From: JBBTWO01 sp038062745
GTDB lineage: Bacteria; Patescibacteriota; Microgenomatia; UBA8517
Reading direction: 5' to 3'
Assembly (NCBI GenBank): GCA_038062745.1
Contig: JBBTWO010000033.1
Span: 1-5,991, forward strand
Length of the DNA: 5,991 bases
The notes under the pieces were generated by a model, which ran no database searches, was not told the origin of the DNA, and saw only the letters and a program-made list of their open reading frames with translations. Shown here one piece after another: positions 1 through 5,764 of the stretch. Position 1 is the stretch's first letter, and every line of letters starts with the position of its first letter. The position numbers were made by a program, and so were the translations under genes.

Positions 1-337
1 TTTTTTCTTGGCCGTACTCGCCTTCTTTTTGTAACTCCTCAAGTGATGGAATTACAAACCCTAAAAGTTGCAAAATAATCGAAGCATTAATATACGGCCC
101 CAAGCCTAACGCAGCGATAGAAAATCTACCCAAGGTTCCACCTGAGAAGATGTTCAACAAAGAAAAAATTGCATTACCAGAAAATAATTGTTTAAGAAGC
201 TCTAAATTAACTCCTGAGACTGGAATGTGAGCAACAAGCCTGAAGATTACCAATATTCCTGCCGTAATTAGAATCTTTTTTCTAATTGCAGGGGTCTTTA
301 CAAGTTTAGTGAAAAACTGACCGATTGAGGAAAACAT
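1..337 (-). CDS. secY: Preprotein translocase subunit SecY, N-terminal 112 residues (partial)
   Basis: SecY forms the protein-conducting channel of the Sec translocon in the cytoplasmic membrane. The gene starts with ATG at 335-337 and leaves the window at the left edge after 112 codons. The visible part matches the SecY N-terminus: a basic segment ending in RKKILIT (19-25), a first membrane helix at about 21-40 with the RL...IPVSGV pattern, the plug region with LLNIFSGGTLG (60-70), and the next helix with LGPYINASIILQLL (79-92, usually PYITASIILQLL). A cytoplasmic EGEYGQEK follows. It lies 14 nt downstream of rplO, the classical spc-operon position. The A-rich spacer holds no Shine-Dalgarno site, so initiation probably depends on coupling to rplO or on the A-rich leader. 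Identity is certain; only the length is unknown. Confidence 0.96.
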   Translation of the reverse strand, partial: MFSSIGQFFTKLVKTPAIRKKILITAGILVIFRLVAHIPVSGVNLELLKQLFSGNAIFSLLNIFSGGTLGRFSIAALGLGPYINASIILQLLGFVIPSLEELQKEGEYGQEK

Positions 338-351
338 TATGTATTTTTATT

Positions 352-783
352 TTAAACTAATTTTCCACCAGCTGCTTCAATAGCTTTTTTGGCAGACTCA
401 GAAGCTGGCAGGGCTACTTCTAATTTCTTTTCTAACTTTCCTTTAGCTAAAATCTTTACGCCGAACTTGATGGCGTTGTCACCAATAAGATTGGCTTTCA
501 TAAGGGCTTCCACTGTTACTTTTGTACCAGCTGGCAAGGTATTTAATTGATCAAGATTAATTGGTAGTGCTTTTGGATGAGGTCTATTTTTAAGTTTTCC
601 TCGCAAAAATGGAAGTCGGTGAATTAAAGACTTCTTAACTTTCATACCTTCAAAAAGAATTCCAACAGAACCTCTGGACTTTTGGCCTTTTTGTCCACGA
701 CCGGAGGTATGGCCACCCTTACCGGATCCATATCCTTGACCAAGTCTTTTCTTACCTCTTGTGACTATTTTTTGTAATTGCAT
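352..783 (-). CDS. rplO: Large subunit ribosomal protein L15 (uL15)
   Basis: L15 is a late-assembly protein of the large ribosomal subunit that binds 23S rRNA. The 143-residue product has the basic glycine-rich N-terminal extension typical of the family, with GYGSGKGGHTSGRGQKGQKS at about 17-36, followed by the globular domain with a FGVKILAKG strand (about 107-115) and the C-terminal AIEAAGGKLV (134-143). The usual first residues (family pattern M-L-x-x-L-x-P-A-x-G) are shortened to MQLQKIVTRG. The start is fixed because an in-frame stop, the rpsE TAA, lies one codon upstream. The gap to rpsE is 3 nt and rpmD (L30), normally between them, is absent. An AGGAG lies at 798-802 inside rpsE, 14 nt from the ATG, which is far for a ribosome binding site, so coupling to rpsE translation is likely. 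Confidence 0.97.
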   Translation of the reverse strand: MQLQKIVTRGKKRLGQGYGSGKGGHTSGRGQKGQKSRGSVGILFEGMKVKKSLIHRLPFLRGKLKNRPHPKALPINLDQLNTLPAGTKVTVEALMKANLIGDNAIKFGVKILAKGKLEKKLEVALPASESAKKAIEAAGGKLV

Positions 784-786
784 GGA

Positions 787-1311
787 TTATTTTTTAACTC
801 CTGTTTTTTTTATTTGCTTCTTAGCATTTTTTAAATTTGCTTTTCTTTCAGTCATTTTGTTTAAAGTTTTCAAAGCTTCAAAAGTTGCATATACGTTTGA
901 GATTTTATTCTTGGTTCCCAAAATCTTACCGACTGCATCTCGTATTCCAGCAGCTTCCAAAACTACTCGCATAGTTCCACCAGCAATTATTCCAGTTCCT
1001 TTTGGGGCTGGTTTCAAAAGAATCTTTGCTGCTGAGAATTTTTCGTGAACTTCGAAGGCTACAGTTGTACCCTTCATGGATACTTCAATCATGTTTCTTT
1101 TGGCATTGACGACTGCTTTTTGAATAGCAGTTCGAACATCCCCCGCTTTGGAGATACCAATTCCAACTTTGCCTTTTTTGTCACCAATAACCAAAAGAGC
1201 TGAGAAACGAATTGTGTTTCCACCTTTTGTCTTTTTGCTGACACGTCTAATTTGAACAACTTTTTCGTCGAACTCTTTGGGTTGTGGTACGTAATTACTG
1301 TTATATGCCAT
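787..1311 (-). CDS. rpsE: Small subunit ribosomal protein S5 (uS5)
   Basis: S5 sits on the solvent side of the small subunit near the mRNA entry site, and in other bacteria influences decoding accuracy and spectinomycin response. The 174-residue product has the N-terminal double-stranded-RNA-binding-like domain (about 15-78), with EKVVQIRRVSKKTKGG, then FSALLVIGD and GKVGIGISKAGDV. The C-terminal domain follows with GTGIIAGGTMRVVLEAAGI (106-124), DAVGKILGT and NVYATFEAL. A lysine-rich tail ends the protein, slightly longer than the usual total of about 166 residues. I chose the ATG at 1309-1311. It has AAAGG seven bases upstream, and the protein then begins close to where family members do. 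The longer frame starting at 1359 would overlap rplR by 32 nt and add 16 unconserved residues. The gap to rplR is 16 nt. Confidence 0.97.
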   Translation of the reverse strand: MAYNSNYVPQPKEFDEKVVQIRRVSKKTKGGNTIRFSALLVIGDKKGKVGIGISKAGDVRTAIQKAVVNAKRNMIEVSMKGTTVAFEVHEKFSAAKILLKPAPKGTGIIAGGTMRVVLEAAGIRDAVGKILGTKNKISNVYATFEALKTLNKMTERKANLKNAKKQIKKTGVKK

Positions 1312-1318
1312 TATTTTA

Positions 1319-1323
1319 CCTTT
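1319..1323 (-). promoter_or_regulatory. Ribosome binding site that sets the rpsE start
   Basis: On the minus strand AAAGG lies 7 nt before the ATG at 1311. No comparable site precedes the upstream in-frame ATG at 1359, which lies inside rplR. This supports the 174-residue form of S5. Confidence 0.65.
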
Positions 1324-1327
1324 CAGC

Positions 1328-1663
1328 TCAGAACTCCAATCCTGCCTTTCTTGCTCCATCGGCCAAGGCCTTTATTCTTCCTTGGTACAAAAATCCTCCT
1401 CGGTCAAAAACTATTCTTTTGATTTTCTTTGCCTTTGCCAATTCTGCTAATTTTTCTCCGACTGCAGCTGCTTTGGCAATTTTTGTTCCAGTCTTCATAT
1501 CTTTGTCACTGGCAGAAACTAAAGTTACACCTTTGGCATCATTAATAGCCTGTGCATAAATGTATCTGTCAGATTTAAATACTGCAAGTCTTGGCACATC
1601 AGCAGTTCCAGAGATTTTAGCTCTGATACCCTTTTTTCGTCTTAATCTATCTTTAGTCAACAT
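1328..1663 (-). CDS. rplR: Large subunit ribosomal protein L18 (uL18)
   Basis: L18 binds 5S rRNA and, with L5, anchors it to the central protuberance of the large subunit. The 111-residue protein has the full family pattern: RLRRKKGIRAKISGT (6-20), PRLAVFKSDRYIYAQ (24-38), GVTLVSAS, and near the C-terminus VFDRGGFLYQGRIKALADGARKAGL. The common YHGRV/I motif reads YQGRI here, a histidine-to-glutamine change. The ATG at 1661-1663 follows rplF by 14 nt. The spacer is A-rich and has no Shine-Dalgarno site, so translation may be coupled to rplF. It ends in TGA at exactly the expected C-terminus (AGLEF), showing that TGA is used as a stop in this genome. Its 3' end is 16 nt from the rpsE start. Confidence 0.97.
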   Translation of the reverse strand: MLTKDRLRRKKGIRAKISGTADVPRLAVFKSDRYIYAQAINDAKGVTLVSASDKDMKTGTKIAKAAAVGEKLAELAKAKKIKRIVFDRGGFLYQGRIKALADGARKAGLEF

Positions 1664-1677
1664 ATTGTTTTTGATTA

Positions 1678-2217
1678 TTAAGCTGCCTTAGCTGCTTGTT
1701 TTCCTGCCTTTCTTCGAACAATTTCATCAGTATATTTAATGCCTTTTCCTTTATATGGTTCAGGTTTTCTGACTGCTCGCACATTGGCTGCAACTTGGCC
1801 AACCATATCTTTATCAATTCCTTCAACAGTAACAATTGATTTTTCAAGCTTAAAGGCAATGCCTTGCGGGGCATCAACGATAACAGGGTGTGAGTAGCCA
1901 ATGTTTAACACCAATTGATTTCCGCGTACTTCTCCTCGGTATCCTGCTCCAACAATTTCCAAAGTTTTATTCCAACCTTCAGTTACACCCTTAACCATAT
2001 TGGCAAGGTGAGACCTGGTAGTTCCTTGCATACTTATGGATTGCTTGTTGCCACTCTTTGCTTTTACTTCCAACACGCCATCTTTTTGCTCCAGTGTTAC
2101 TCCTGGAAGTGTTTTTTCCAAGCTGCCTTTTGGTCCAGTGACTTTAATCAAATTTTGATTAACTTCGACTTGAACGCCTGCTGGTATTGTTAGTGGTAGT
2201 TTTCCAAATCTTGCCAT
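1678..2217 (-). CDS. rplF: Large subunit ribosomal protein L6 (uL6)
   Basis: L6 binds domain VI of 23S rRNA near the sarcin-ricin loop and is needed for late assembly of the large subunit. The 179-residue length is normal. The first alpha-beta repeat contains MARFGKLPLTIPAGV, VTGPKGSLEKTLP (27-39) and GTTRSHLANMVKGVTEGW (65-82). The second contains LEIVGAGYRGE, LVLNIGYSHPV (102-112) and VEGIDKDMVGQVAANVRAVR. The C-terminal signature PEPYKGKGIKY (152-162) is intact. The ATG at 2215-2217 follows rpsH by 10 nt. There is no convincing Shine-Dalgarno site in the spacer (only a weak TTTGG at the end of rpsH), so coupling is inferred. Confidence 0.98.
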   Translation of the reverse strand: MARFGKLPLTIPAGVQVEVNQNLIKVTGPKGSLEKTLPGVTLEQKDGVLEVKAKSGNKQSISMQGTTRSHLANMVKGVTEGWNKTLEIVGAGYRGEVRGNQLVLNIGYSHPVIVDAPQGIAFKLEKSIVTVEGIDKDMVGQVAANVRAVRKPEPYKGKGIKYTDEIVRRKAGKQAAKAA

Positions 2218-2227
2218 AGTTTTTTAT

Positions 2228-2605
2228 TTACCAAATTTGAGCAATCACTTCTCCTCCAACTCCGCCTTTCAGCGCATCTTTCAAGGCAACTACACCTTTA
2301 GATGTTGAAACGATAAACATTGATCCACCTTTATGAGTAGCCAAAGTATCGGCAGTTACATAAATTCGCAGTCCCGGTTTTGAAACTAATTTCAAATCCA
2401 AAAGTACTGGTTCTTTGTGATCATAGGCCAATTTTACAGTCAAAACTCCGTCTTTTTCTTCAACTTCTTTTAAGTAACCTTGGGACTTAAGAACTTTGGC
2501 CACAGCCAGTTTTAATTTAGATGTCTCAGTTACCACATCTTTCTTCTTTGCTTTTGCAGCATTTTTAATTTGTATTAAAAAGTCACCAATTTGATAGTTT
2601 GTCAT
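2228..2605 (-). CDS. rpsH: Small subunit ribosomal protein S8 (uS8)
   Basis: S8 is a primary binder of the 16S rRNA central domain. In E. coli it also represses the spc operon by binding mRNA near rplE; I could not identify such a target structure here. The 125-residue protein begins MTNYQIGDFLIQIKNA, matching the family pattern M-x-x-D-P-I-A-D-M-L-T-R-I-R-N-A. It continues with SKLKLAVAKVLKSQGYLKEV (29-48), GLRIYV (78-83), IVSTSKGVV (98-106), and ends GGVGGEVIAQIW, with alanine-glutamine in place of the frequent cysteine. The ATG at 2603-2605 comes one base after the rpsN stop (TAATATG). An AAAGG lies 13 nt upstream, which is distant. A longer frame from 2653 would overlap rpsN by 47 nt and adds residues with no S8 similarity. 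Confidence 0.97.
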   Translation of the reverse strand: MTNYQIGDFLIQIKNAAKAKKKDVVTETSKLKLAVAKVLKSQGYLKEVEEKDGVLTVKLAYDHKEPVLLDLKLVSKPGLRIYVTADTLATHKGGSMFIVSTSKGVVALKDALKGGVGGEVIAQIW

Positions 2606-2606
2606 A

Positions 2607-2792
2607 TTACCAGCTAGCCTTTCTAACTCCCGGAATCTCTCCACGGGTTGCATATTCCCTAAAACACAACCTGCAAAGACCGAATCTTCTCATATATCCA
2701 CTGTCTCGTCCACACAATCTACAGCGATTTCTATAACGAACCGCATACTTTAATTTTTTTCCTTCTCTGACAATGTTACTTGTTTTTGCCAC
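2607..2792 (-). CDS. rpsN: Small subunit ribosomal protein S14, zinc-binding type (uS14)
   Basis: S14 helps assemble the 3' major domain (head) of the small subunit next to S3 and S10. The 61-residue length and four cysteines in two CxxC pairs (C24, C27, C40, C43) identify the short zinc-ribbon form, often called type Z. The other form is the long zinc-free version of about 100 residues. RCRLCGRDSGYMRRFGLCRL (23-42) and the ending IPGVRKASW are close to consensus. The start is GTG (2790-2792). It is supported by AGAGGA at 2802-2807, nine bases upstream inside the end of rplE. The gap to rplE is 5 nt. Confidence 0.98.
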   Translation of the reverse strand: MAKTSNIVREGKKLKYAVRYRNRCRLCGRDSGYMRRFGLCRLCFREYATRGEIPGVRKASW

Positions 2793-2797
2793 TATTT

Positions 2798-3361
2798 TTA
2801 TTCCTCTTTCTTTGCAAAAGGCATACCAACATATTCTAATAATTTTCTTGCTTGAGTTGCGTCTTTACTTTTAGTGACAATAGTTACTTCAAGTCCTTTG
2901 GTGCGATCAACTTTGGCTAAATCAATTTCTGGAAAAACTGTATGTTCAGCAAATCCGATTGAATAATTACCAGCTGCATCAAATCCTTTAGTGGGAATAC
3001 CTCTGAAATCTCTTATTCTGGGAAAGACAATTGAAATAAGTCTATCCAGAAAGTTATACATTCTATCGCCCCTTAAGGTTACTCGCAAGCCAACTGGCAT
3101 GCCGACTCTAATGGAAAACCCTGCAACTGATAGTTTAGCAGGTCTAACTTGTGGTTTTTGGCCAGCTATAAGACCCATTTCTTCAGCAGCTTTGTCCTGC
3201 AAACCTTTATCTTTCAAAAGGTTTCCAATTCCCATGTTTATTACTACCTTAGTTATTTTTGGCAAGGCATTTGGGTTTTTAATTCCAAACTCTTTAGCCA
3301 ATTTTTGGCTAACTTCATTTTGATACTTTTGCTTGAGTGGTATATGTTTTGATTCTGACAC
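2798..3361 (-). CDS. rplE: Large subunit ribosomal protein L5 (uL5)
   Basis: L5 binds 5S rRNA and contacts S13 across the subunit bridge B1b. The product has 187 residues, close to the usual 180. Diagnostic segments are the N-terminal helix LKQKYQNEV, ITKVVINMGIG (36-46), GQKPQVRPAKLSVAGFSIR (67-85), GMPVGLRVTLRGDRMYNFLD (87-106), PRIRDFRGI (114-122), and GNYSIGFAEHTVFPEI (131-146). The start is GTG (3359-3361), one base after the rplX stop. AAGGA at 3373-3377 lies 11 nt upstream. An in-frame stop lies just three codons upstream, so the GTG is the only sensible start. Confidence 0.97.
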   Translation of the reverse strand: MSESKHIPLKQKYQNEVSQKLAKEFGIKNPNALPKITKVVINMGIGNLLKDKGLQDKAAEEMGLIAGQKPQVRPAKLSVAGFSIRVGMPVGLRVTLRGDRMYNFLDRLISIVFPRIRDFRGIPTKGFDAAGNYSIGFAEHTVFPEIDLAKVDRTKGLEVTIVTKSKDATQARKLLEYVGMPFAKKEE

Positions 3362-3362
3362 G

Positions 3363-3677
3363 TTATTTCATTTCCTTTCCGCATTTTTTACAAACTCTCA
3401 TTTTCTTACCATCTTTTACTTCAAACCCAGCTCGAGTAATTTTTTTGCAATTTGGACAAATAAGGGCGAATTTGGAAAAGGCCATTGGTCTGGCAATCTC
3501 AAAAATTCCACCTTTTTTATCTTTAGTCAAAGCACTTTTAACATGCTTTTTGTAAATATTTATTTCAGGAATTAAGGCAAGACTTTTCTTTGGGAAGATT
3601 TTTTCAATTTTTCCCTCTCGACCCTTGTCTTTTCCTAAAGTTATTTTTACTGAGTCACCTGATTTGAATTTCAACAT
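3363..3677 (-). CDS. rplX: Large subunit ribosomal protein L24 (uL24) with four-cysteine C-terminus
   Basis: L24 initiates large-subunit assembly by binding the 5' domain of 23S rRNA near the exit tunnel. The 104-residue product starts MLKFKSGDSVKITLGKDKG, a KOW motif (about 3-30), and continues with INIYKKHVK (39-47) and GGIFEIARP (56-64). The C-terminal part has two CxxC pairs (C74/C77 and C96/C99), a zinc-ribbon-like arrangement found in many bacterial L24 proteins. I chose the ATG at 3675-3677 because MLKFKSGD matches the family start. The frame can be extended to a TTG at 3701, overlapping rplN by 8 nt and adding FKKTNNN. That start has GGGAGG directly against it, too close to be useful. 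The chosen ATG has no Shine-Dalgarno site in its A-rich 16-nt leader. Confidence 0.95.
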   Translation of the reverse strand: MLKFKSGDSVKITLGKDKGREGKIEKIFPKKSLALIPEINIYKKHVKSALTKDKKGGIFEIARPMAFSKFALICPNCKKITRAGFEVKDGKKMRVCKKCGKEMK

Positions 3678-3693
3678 ATTATTATTTGTTTTT

Positions 3694-4062
3694 TTAAACA
3701 ACCTCCCGTGCTAAGGATGCAATTTTTGCATAACCTGCTTCTTTTACCTCTCTGGCAACGGGTCCCAAAATTCTAGTTCCTCTGGGCAATCCTTGTTTAT
3801 CAATAACTACTCCTGCATTATCATCAAAGCGGACATAGGTTCCATCTTTACGGCTTACTTCTTTTCTGGTTCGAACGATAACCACTTTCACAGGCTCCGA
3901 ATCCTTAACAGCTCCAATTGGATCTGCTCCATCAACAACACATCTGACTACTTGGCCGATGGTTGCTTTTTTACCCACTCTGGCCGAAATTCCAATCACC
4001 ATCAGTCTTTTAGCTCCTGAGTTATCAGCTGGTTTTAAAATTGATCTTAGTTGTACACTCAT
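3694..4062 (-). CDS. rplN: Large subunit ribosomal protein L14 (uL14)
   Basis: L14 lies at the subunit interface, contacts L19 and forms part of bridge B5/B8. At 122 residues it has the exact family length and is one of the best-conserved proteins here. It shows ILKPADNSGAKRLMVIGI (8-25), IGQVVRCVV (35-43), VKVVIVRTRKE (58-68), RFDDNAGVVID (78-88), GTRILGPVAREV (95-106) and an ending close to consensus (IASLAREVV). The ATG at 4060-4062 is 3 nt after the rpsQ stop. It has AGAGGA at 4071-4076, eight bases upstream, inside the last codons of rpsQ. Confidence 0.98.
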   Translation of the reverse strand: MSVQLRSILKPADNSGAKRLMVIGISARVGKKATIGQVVRCVVDGADPIGAVKDSEPVKVVIVRTRKEVSRKDGTYVRFDDNAGVVIDKQGLPRGTRILGPVAREVKEAGYAKIASLAREVV

Positions 4063-4065
4063 TGC

Positions 4066-4383
4066 TTATTTCCTCTTCTTTGGTTTACTCTTTTCTTTTT
4101 TCTTGCTTGGTAATGATTTTTCTTTTTCAGCTTTAACCTTTACAATTCCAGTTGATTCTTCAATAGACAGTAAATCCCATCTTTTAAGTTTGCTGTGAGG
4201 TTTGCCTGCTGCAAACTTTACAATATCTCCCGGTTTTGCTTTGCTTTCTTCATCATGAACATGAAAGAGTCTAGTTTTCTTCATTCTCTTTTTATAAAGA
4301 GGATGAGCAACAACTCTCTCAACTTCGACAGTTGCTGTCTTGGCCATTTTTGCTGATATTACTTTCCCGATTATTATTTTCAT
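4066..4383 (-). CDS. rpsQ: Small subunit ribosomal protein S17 (uS17) with lysine-rich tail
   Basis: S17 is a primary binder of 16S rRNA helices in the 5' domain of the small subunit. The OB-fold core covers residues 1-80 and shows GKVISAKMAKTATVEVER (6-23), HPLYKKRMKKT (27-37), FHVHDEE (40-46), KPGDIVKF (50-57) and HSKLKRWDLLSIEE (63-76). The usual RPLSK reads KPHSK. After the core, residues 85-105 form a tail made largely of lysine, glutamate and serine, which makes the protein (105 residues) longer than the common 80-90. The ATG at 4381-4383 is 10 nt after rpmC. The nearest AAGGAG is more than 20 nt upstream, so it probably does not set this start. Confidence 0.96.
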   Translation of the reverse strand: MKIIIGKVISAKMAKTATVEVERVVAHPLYKKRMKKTRLFHVHDEESKAKPGDIVKFAAGKPHSKLKRWDLLSIEESTGIVKVKAEKEKSLPSKKKEKSKPKKRK

Positions 4384-4393
4384 ATATTTGTTT

Positions 4394-4606
4394 TTACTTT
4401 GTAACTCCTTCCTTTTGTTTTTGACTCAAAACTGTTAAGGTTTGAGCTAAATTTTTCTTGGCATTTTTGACTAATTTCAAATTTTTCTCCTGTCCTACGC
4501 GGATTTTCATATAATCCAAAGAGATTTGCTTTTTCATGTCCTCAGACTGGGAAACTAATTCCTCAACTGATTTTTGTCTTAATTGTTCTAATTCTTTCTT
4601 TTTCAC
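4394..4606 (-). CDS. rpmC: Large subunit ribosomal protein L29 (uL29)
   Basis: L29 is a small helical-hairpin protein at the peptide exit of the large subunit, near the docking site for trigger factor and SRP. The 70-residue product has the expected two long helices: KKKELEQLRQKSVEELVSQ at the N-terminus, then KIRVGQEKNLKLVKNAKKNL with the ILTVL-like end QTLTVLSQKQ. Sequence is weakly conserved in this family, so its position between rplP and rpsQ carries much of the weight. The start is GTG (4604-4606), with AAGGAG at 4618-4623, 11 nt upstream inside the end of rplP. The gap to rplP is 6 nt. Confidence 0.93.
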   Translation of the reverse strand: MKKKELEQLRQKSVEELVSQSEDMKKQISLDYMKIRVGQEKNLKLVKNAKKNLAQTLTVLSQKQKEGVTK

Positions 4607-4612
4607 TCTATT

Positions 4613-5023
4613 TTATTCTCCTTTTTTAATTACTCTAGTTTTGAAAGGCATTTTACTGGCTGCTTTTTCAAAAGCTCTAATAACCTGATCTTCTGGTACT
4701 CCTGCTACTTCGTAAATAATTCTACCTGGCTTAACAACAGCAACATATCTGTCAATTTCTCCTTTTCCACTTCCCATTCTTTGACCTGCAGTTCGGCCTG
4801 TTACTGGCTTATCTGGAAAAACTCTAATCCAAAGTCTGCCTTTTCTCTTTAGTGAGTTGGTGATTGCGCGTCTTCCAGCTTCAATTTGAGCTGCACTCAT
4901 CCACACCACACTCAAAGCCTTAAGTCCATATTCTCCAAATGAGATATCAGAACCACGAAACGCCAAACCTTGACGTCTGCCTCTAAAGTCCTTTCTGTGT
5001 TTGCGTCTTGCGGGCTGTAACAT
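4613..5023 (-). CDS. rplP: Large subunit ribosomal protein L16 (uL16)
   Basis: L16 lies next to the peptidyl transferase centre and helps position A-site tRNA. The product has the standard length of 136 residues. It starts MLQPARRKHRKDFRGRRQG and has ISFGEYGLKAL (27-37), QIEAGRRAI (46-54), GRLWIRVFPDKPVT (62-75), QRMGSGKGE (81-89) and VAVVKPGRIIYEVAGV (94-109). Arg82 corresponds to the conserved Arg81 of the E. coli protein. The usual M-G-K-G-K-G loop reads MGSGKG. The ATG at 5021-5023 overlaps the rpsC stop by one base (TAATG), and GGAGG at 5033-5037 lies nine bases upstream. Strong translational coupling to rpsC is expected. Confidence 0.98.
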   Translation of the reverse strand: MLQPARRKHRKDFRGRRQGLAFRGSDISFGEYGLKALSVVWMSAAQIEAGRRAITNSLKRKGRLWIRVFPDKPVTGRTAGQRMGSGKGEIDRYVAVVKPGRIIYEVAGVPEDQVIRAFEKAASKMPFKTRVIKKGE

Positions 5024-5715
5024 TATTCATGTCCTCCCTCTTTAAATATCCATACTTTTACGCCAACATAACCTCTTTTGAGTAGAGCTGGTACTTTAGC
5101 ATAGTCGATGTTTTCTCTCAAGGTTTGAGTTGGAACTGACCCCTGATGGAACTTTTCTCGTCTGGCAATTTCAGCTCCAGCAATTCGTCCTCCTAAAACA
5201 ACTTTAATTCCTTTGGCTCCTCCTTGCATTACTTTTTCCATAGCCTTGGTGACAACCCTTCTTTGGGGCATACGTCGCTCAAGTTCCCCTGCAATTCTCA
5301 TGGCAACCAAGTGTGCTGAGGTGTCAGGGTTTTTAATTTCGTTAACTTGTAAATCAACTTTCAAATCTTTTGGATTTACTCCTCTTACTTTTTTAATAAT
5401 ATCAACAATAAAATTTCTGGTTTCTTCAATTCCACTTCCACCACGACCTATTACTACTCCTGGACGAGCTACAGAAACTGTGATTACCATTGATTTTGGC
5501 AATCTTTCAATTTCAACCGCAGCAATGCCAGCTAATTTAAATCTGTCCATTTGTAATCCAGAATATCCCCCTACATTGTCTACAAACGTTTCTAATTTAT
5601 CTTTAATTTCTTTTTCAGGCAGATTTATTACTTGATTAAAAATGATCTCCTCTTGAATTAAATCATGATTAATTTTTATTTTTGATTGAGAATTAAATTC
5701 ATTTTCGTAAGACAT
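5023..5715 (-). CDS. rpsC: Small subunit ribosomal protein S3 (uS3) with non-canonical N-terminus
   Basis: S3 sits in the head of the small subunit at the mRNA entry channel, beside S10 and S14. With the ATG at 5713-5715 the product has 230 residues. From about residue 58 on it is clear S3: LAGIAAVEIER (61-71), then the type II KH domain with ARPGVVIGRGG (83-93, GXXG loop G90-G93). The C-terminal domain follows with VAMRIAGELERRMPQRR, GAKGIKVVLGGRIAGAEIAR, GSVPTQTLRENIDYA and GVKVWIFKEG. The first 57 residues lack the near-universal M-G-Q/H-K-V-x-P-x-x-x-R-x-G start. They are instead asparagine-, glutamate- and isoleucine-rich with no S3 similarity I can see. The frame extends to an ATG at 5745, but only 5715 has a good ribosome binding site. 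Either the gene was rebuilt at its 5' end or this is an assembly join. Confidence 0.9.
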   Translation of the reverse strand: MSYENEFNSQSKIKINHDLIQEEIIFNQVINLPEKEIKDKLETFVDNVGGYSGLQMDRFKLAGIAAVEIERLPKSMVITVSVARPGVVIGRGGSGIEETRNFIVDIIKKVRGVNPKDLKVDLQVNEIKNPDTSAHLVAMRIAGELERRMPQRRVVTKAMEKVMQGGAKGIKVVLGGRIAGAEIARREKFHQGSVPTQTLRENIDYAKVPALLKRGYVGVKVWIFKEGGHE

Positions 5716-5724
5716 AAAAAGATA

Positions 5725-5730
5725 TCCTCT
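5725..5730 (-). promoter_or_regulatory. Ribosome binding site that sets the rpsC start
   Basis: AGAGGA on the minus strand lies nine bases before the ATG at 5715. The alternative in-frame ATG at 5745 has only TTTTAAG before it. The site therefore favours the 230-residue product. It shows that the unusual 5' end has its own translation signal, whatever its origin. Confidence 0.6.
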
Positions 5731-5764
5731 GAGTATAATAATCATCTTAAAAGCACCGTAATAA

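Noticed and set aside
1328..1330. Possible recoding of TGA, as in some Patescibacteria
   Set aside because: TGA here ends L18 exactly at its expected C-terminus and no in-frame TGA is needed inside any conserved protein, so the standard bacterial code fits.
1312..1359. Longer rpsE reading frame starting at the ATG at 1359
   Set aside because: It overlaps rplR by 32 nt, adds 16 residues without S5 similarity and has no ribosome binding site, while the ATG at 1311 has AAAGG at the right distance.
1653..1901. Minus-strand frame of 82 codons inside rplF
   Set aside because: It is an alternate-frame shadow of rplF. The L6 frame shows full family conservation over the same bases.
2606..2653. Longer rpsH reading frame from 2653
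   Set aside because: The extra 16 residues are the out-of-frame reading of the rpsN 3' end. S8 similarity begins at the ATG at 2605.
3678..3701. TTG start for rplX at 3701, giving an 8-nt overlap with rplN
   Set aside because: The extra residues are not part of the L24 family pattern, and the GGGAGG there abuts the TTG with no spacing. It remains possible but less likely than the ATG at 3677.
338..5022. Search for terminators, tRNA genes, repeats or mobile elements between the ribosomal genes
   Set aside because: Gaps are 16 nt or less and contain no hairpin followed by a T-run, no repeat pair and no RNA gene.
5213..5635. Plus-strand frame of 140 codons opposite rpsC
   Set aside because: It is antisense to the conserved S3 coding region. 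Its hydrophobic, serine-rich translation is typical of an antisense shadow and has no ribosome binding site or recognisable domain. The same applies to the other plus-strand frames opposite ribosomal genes.
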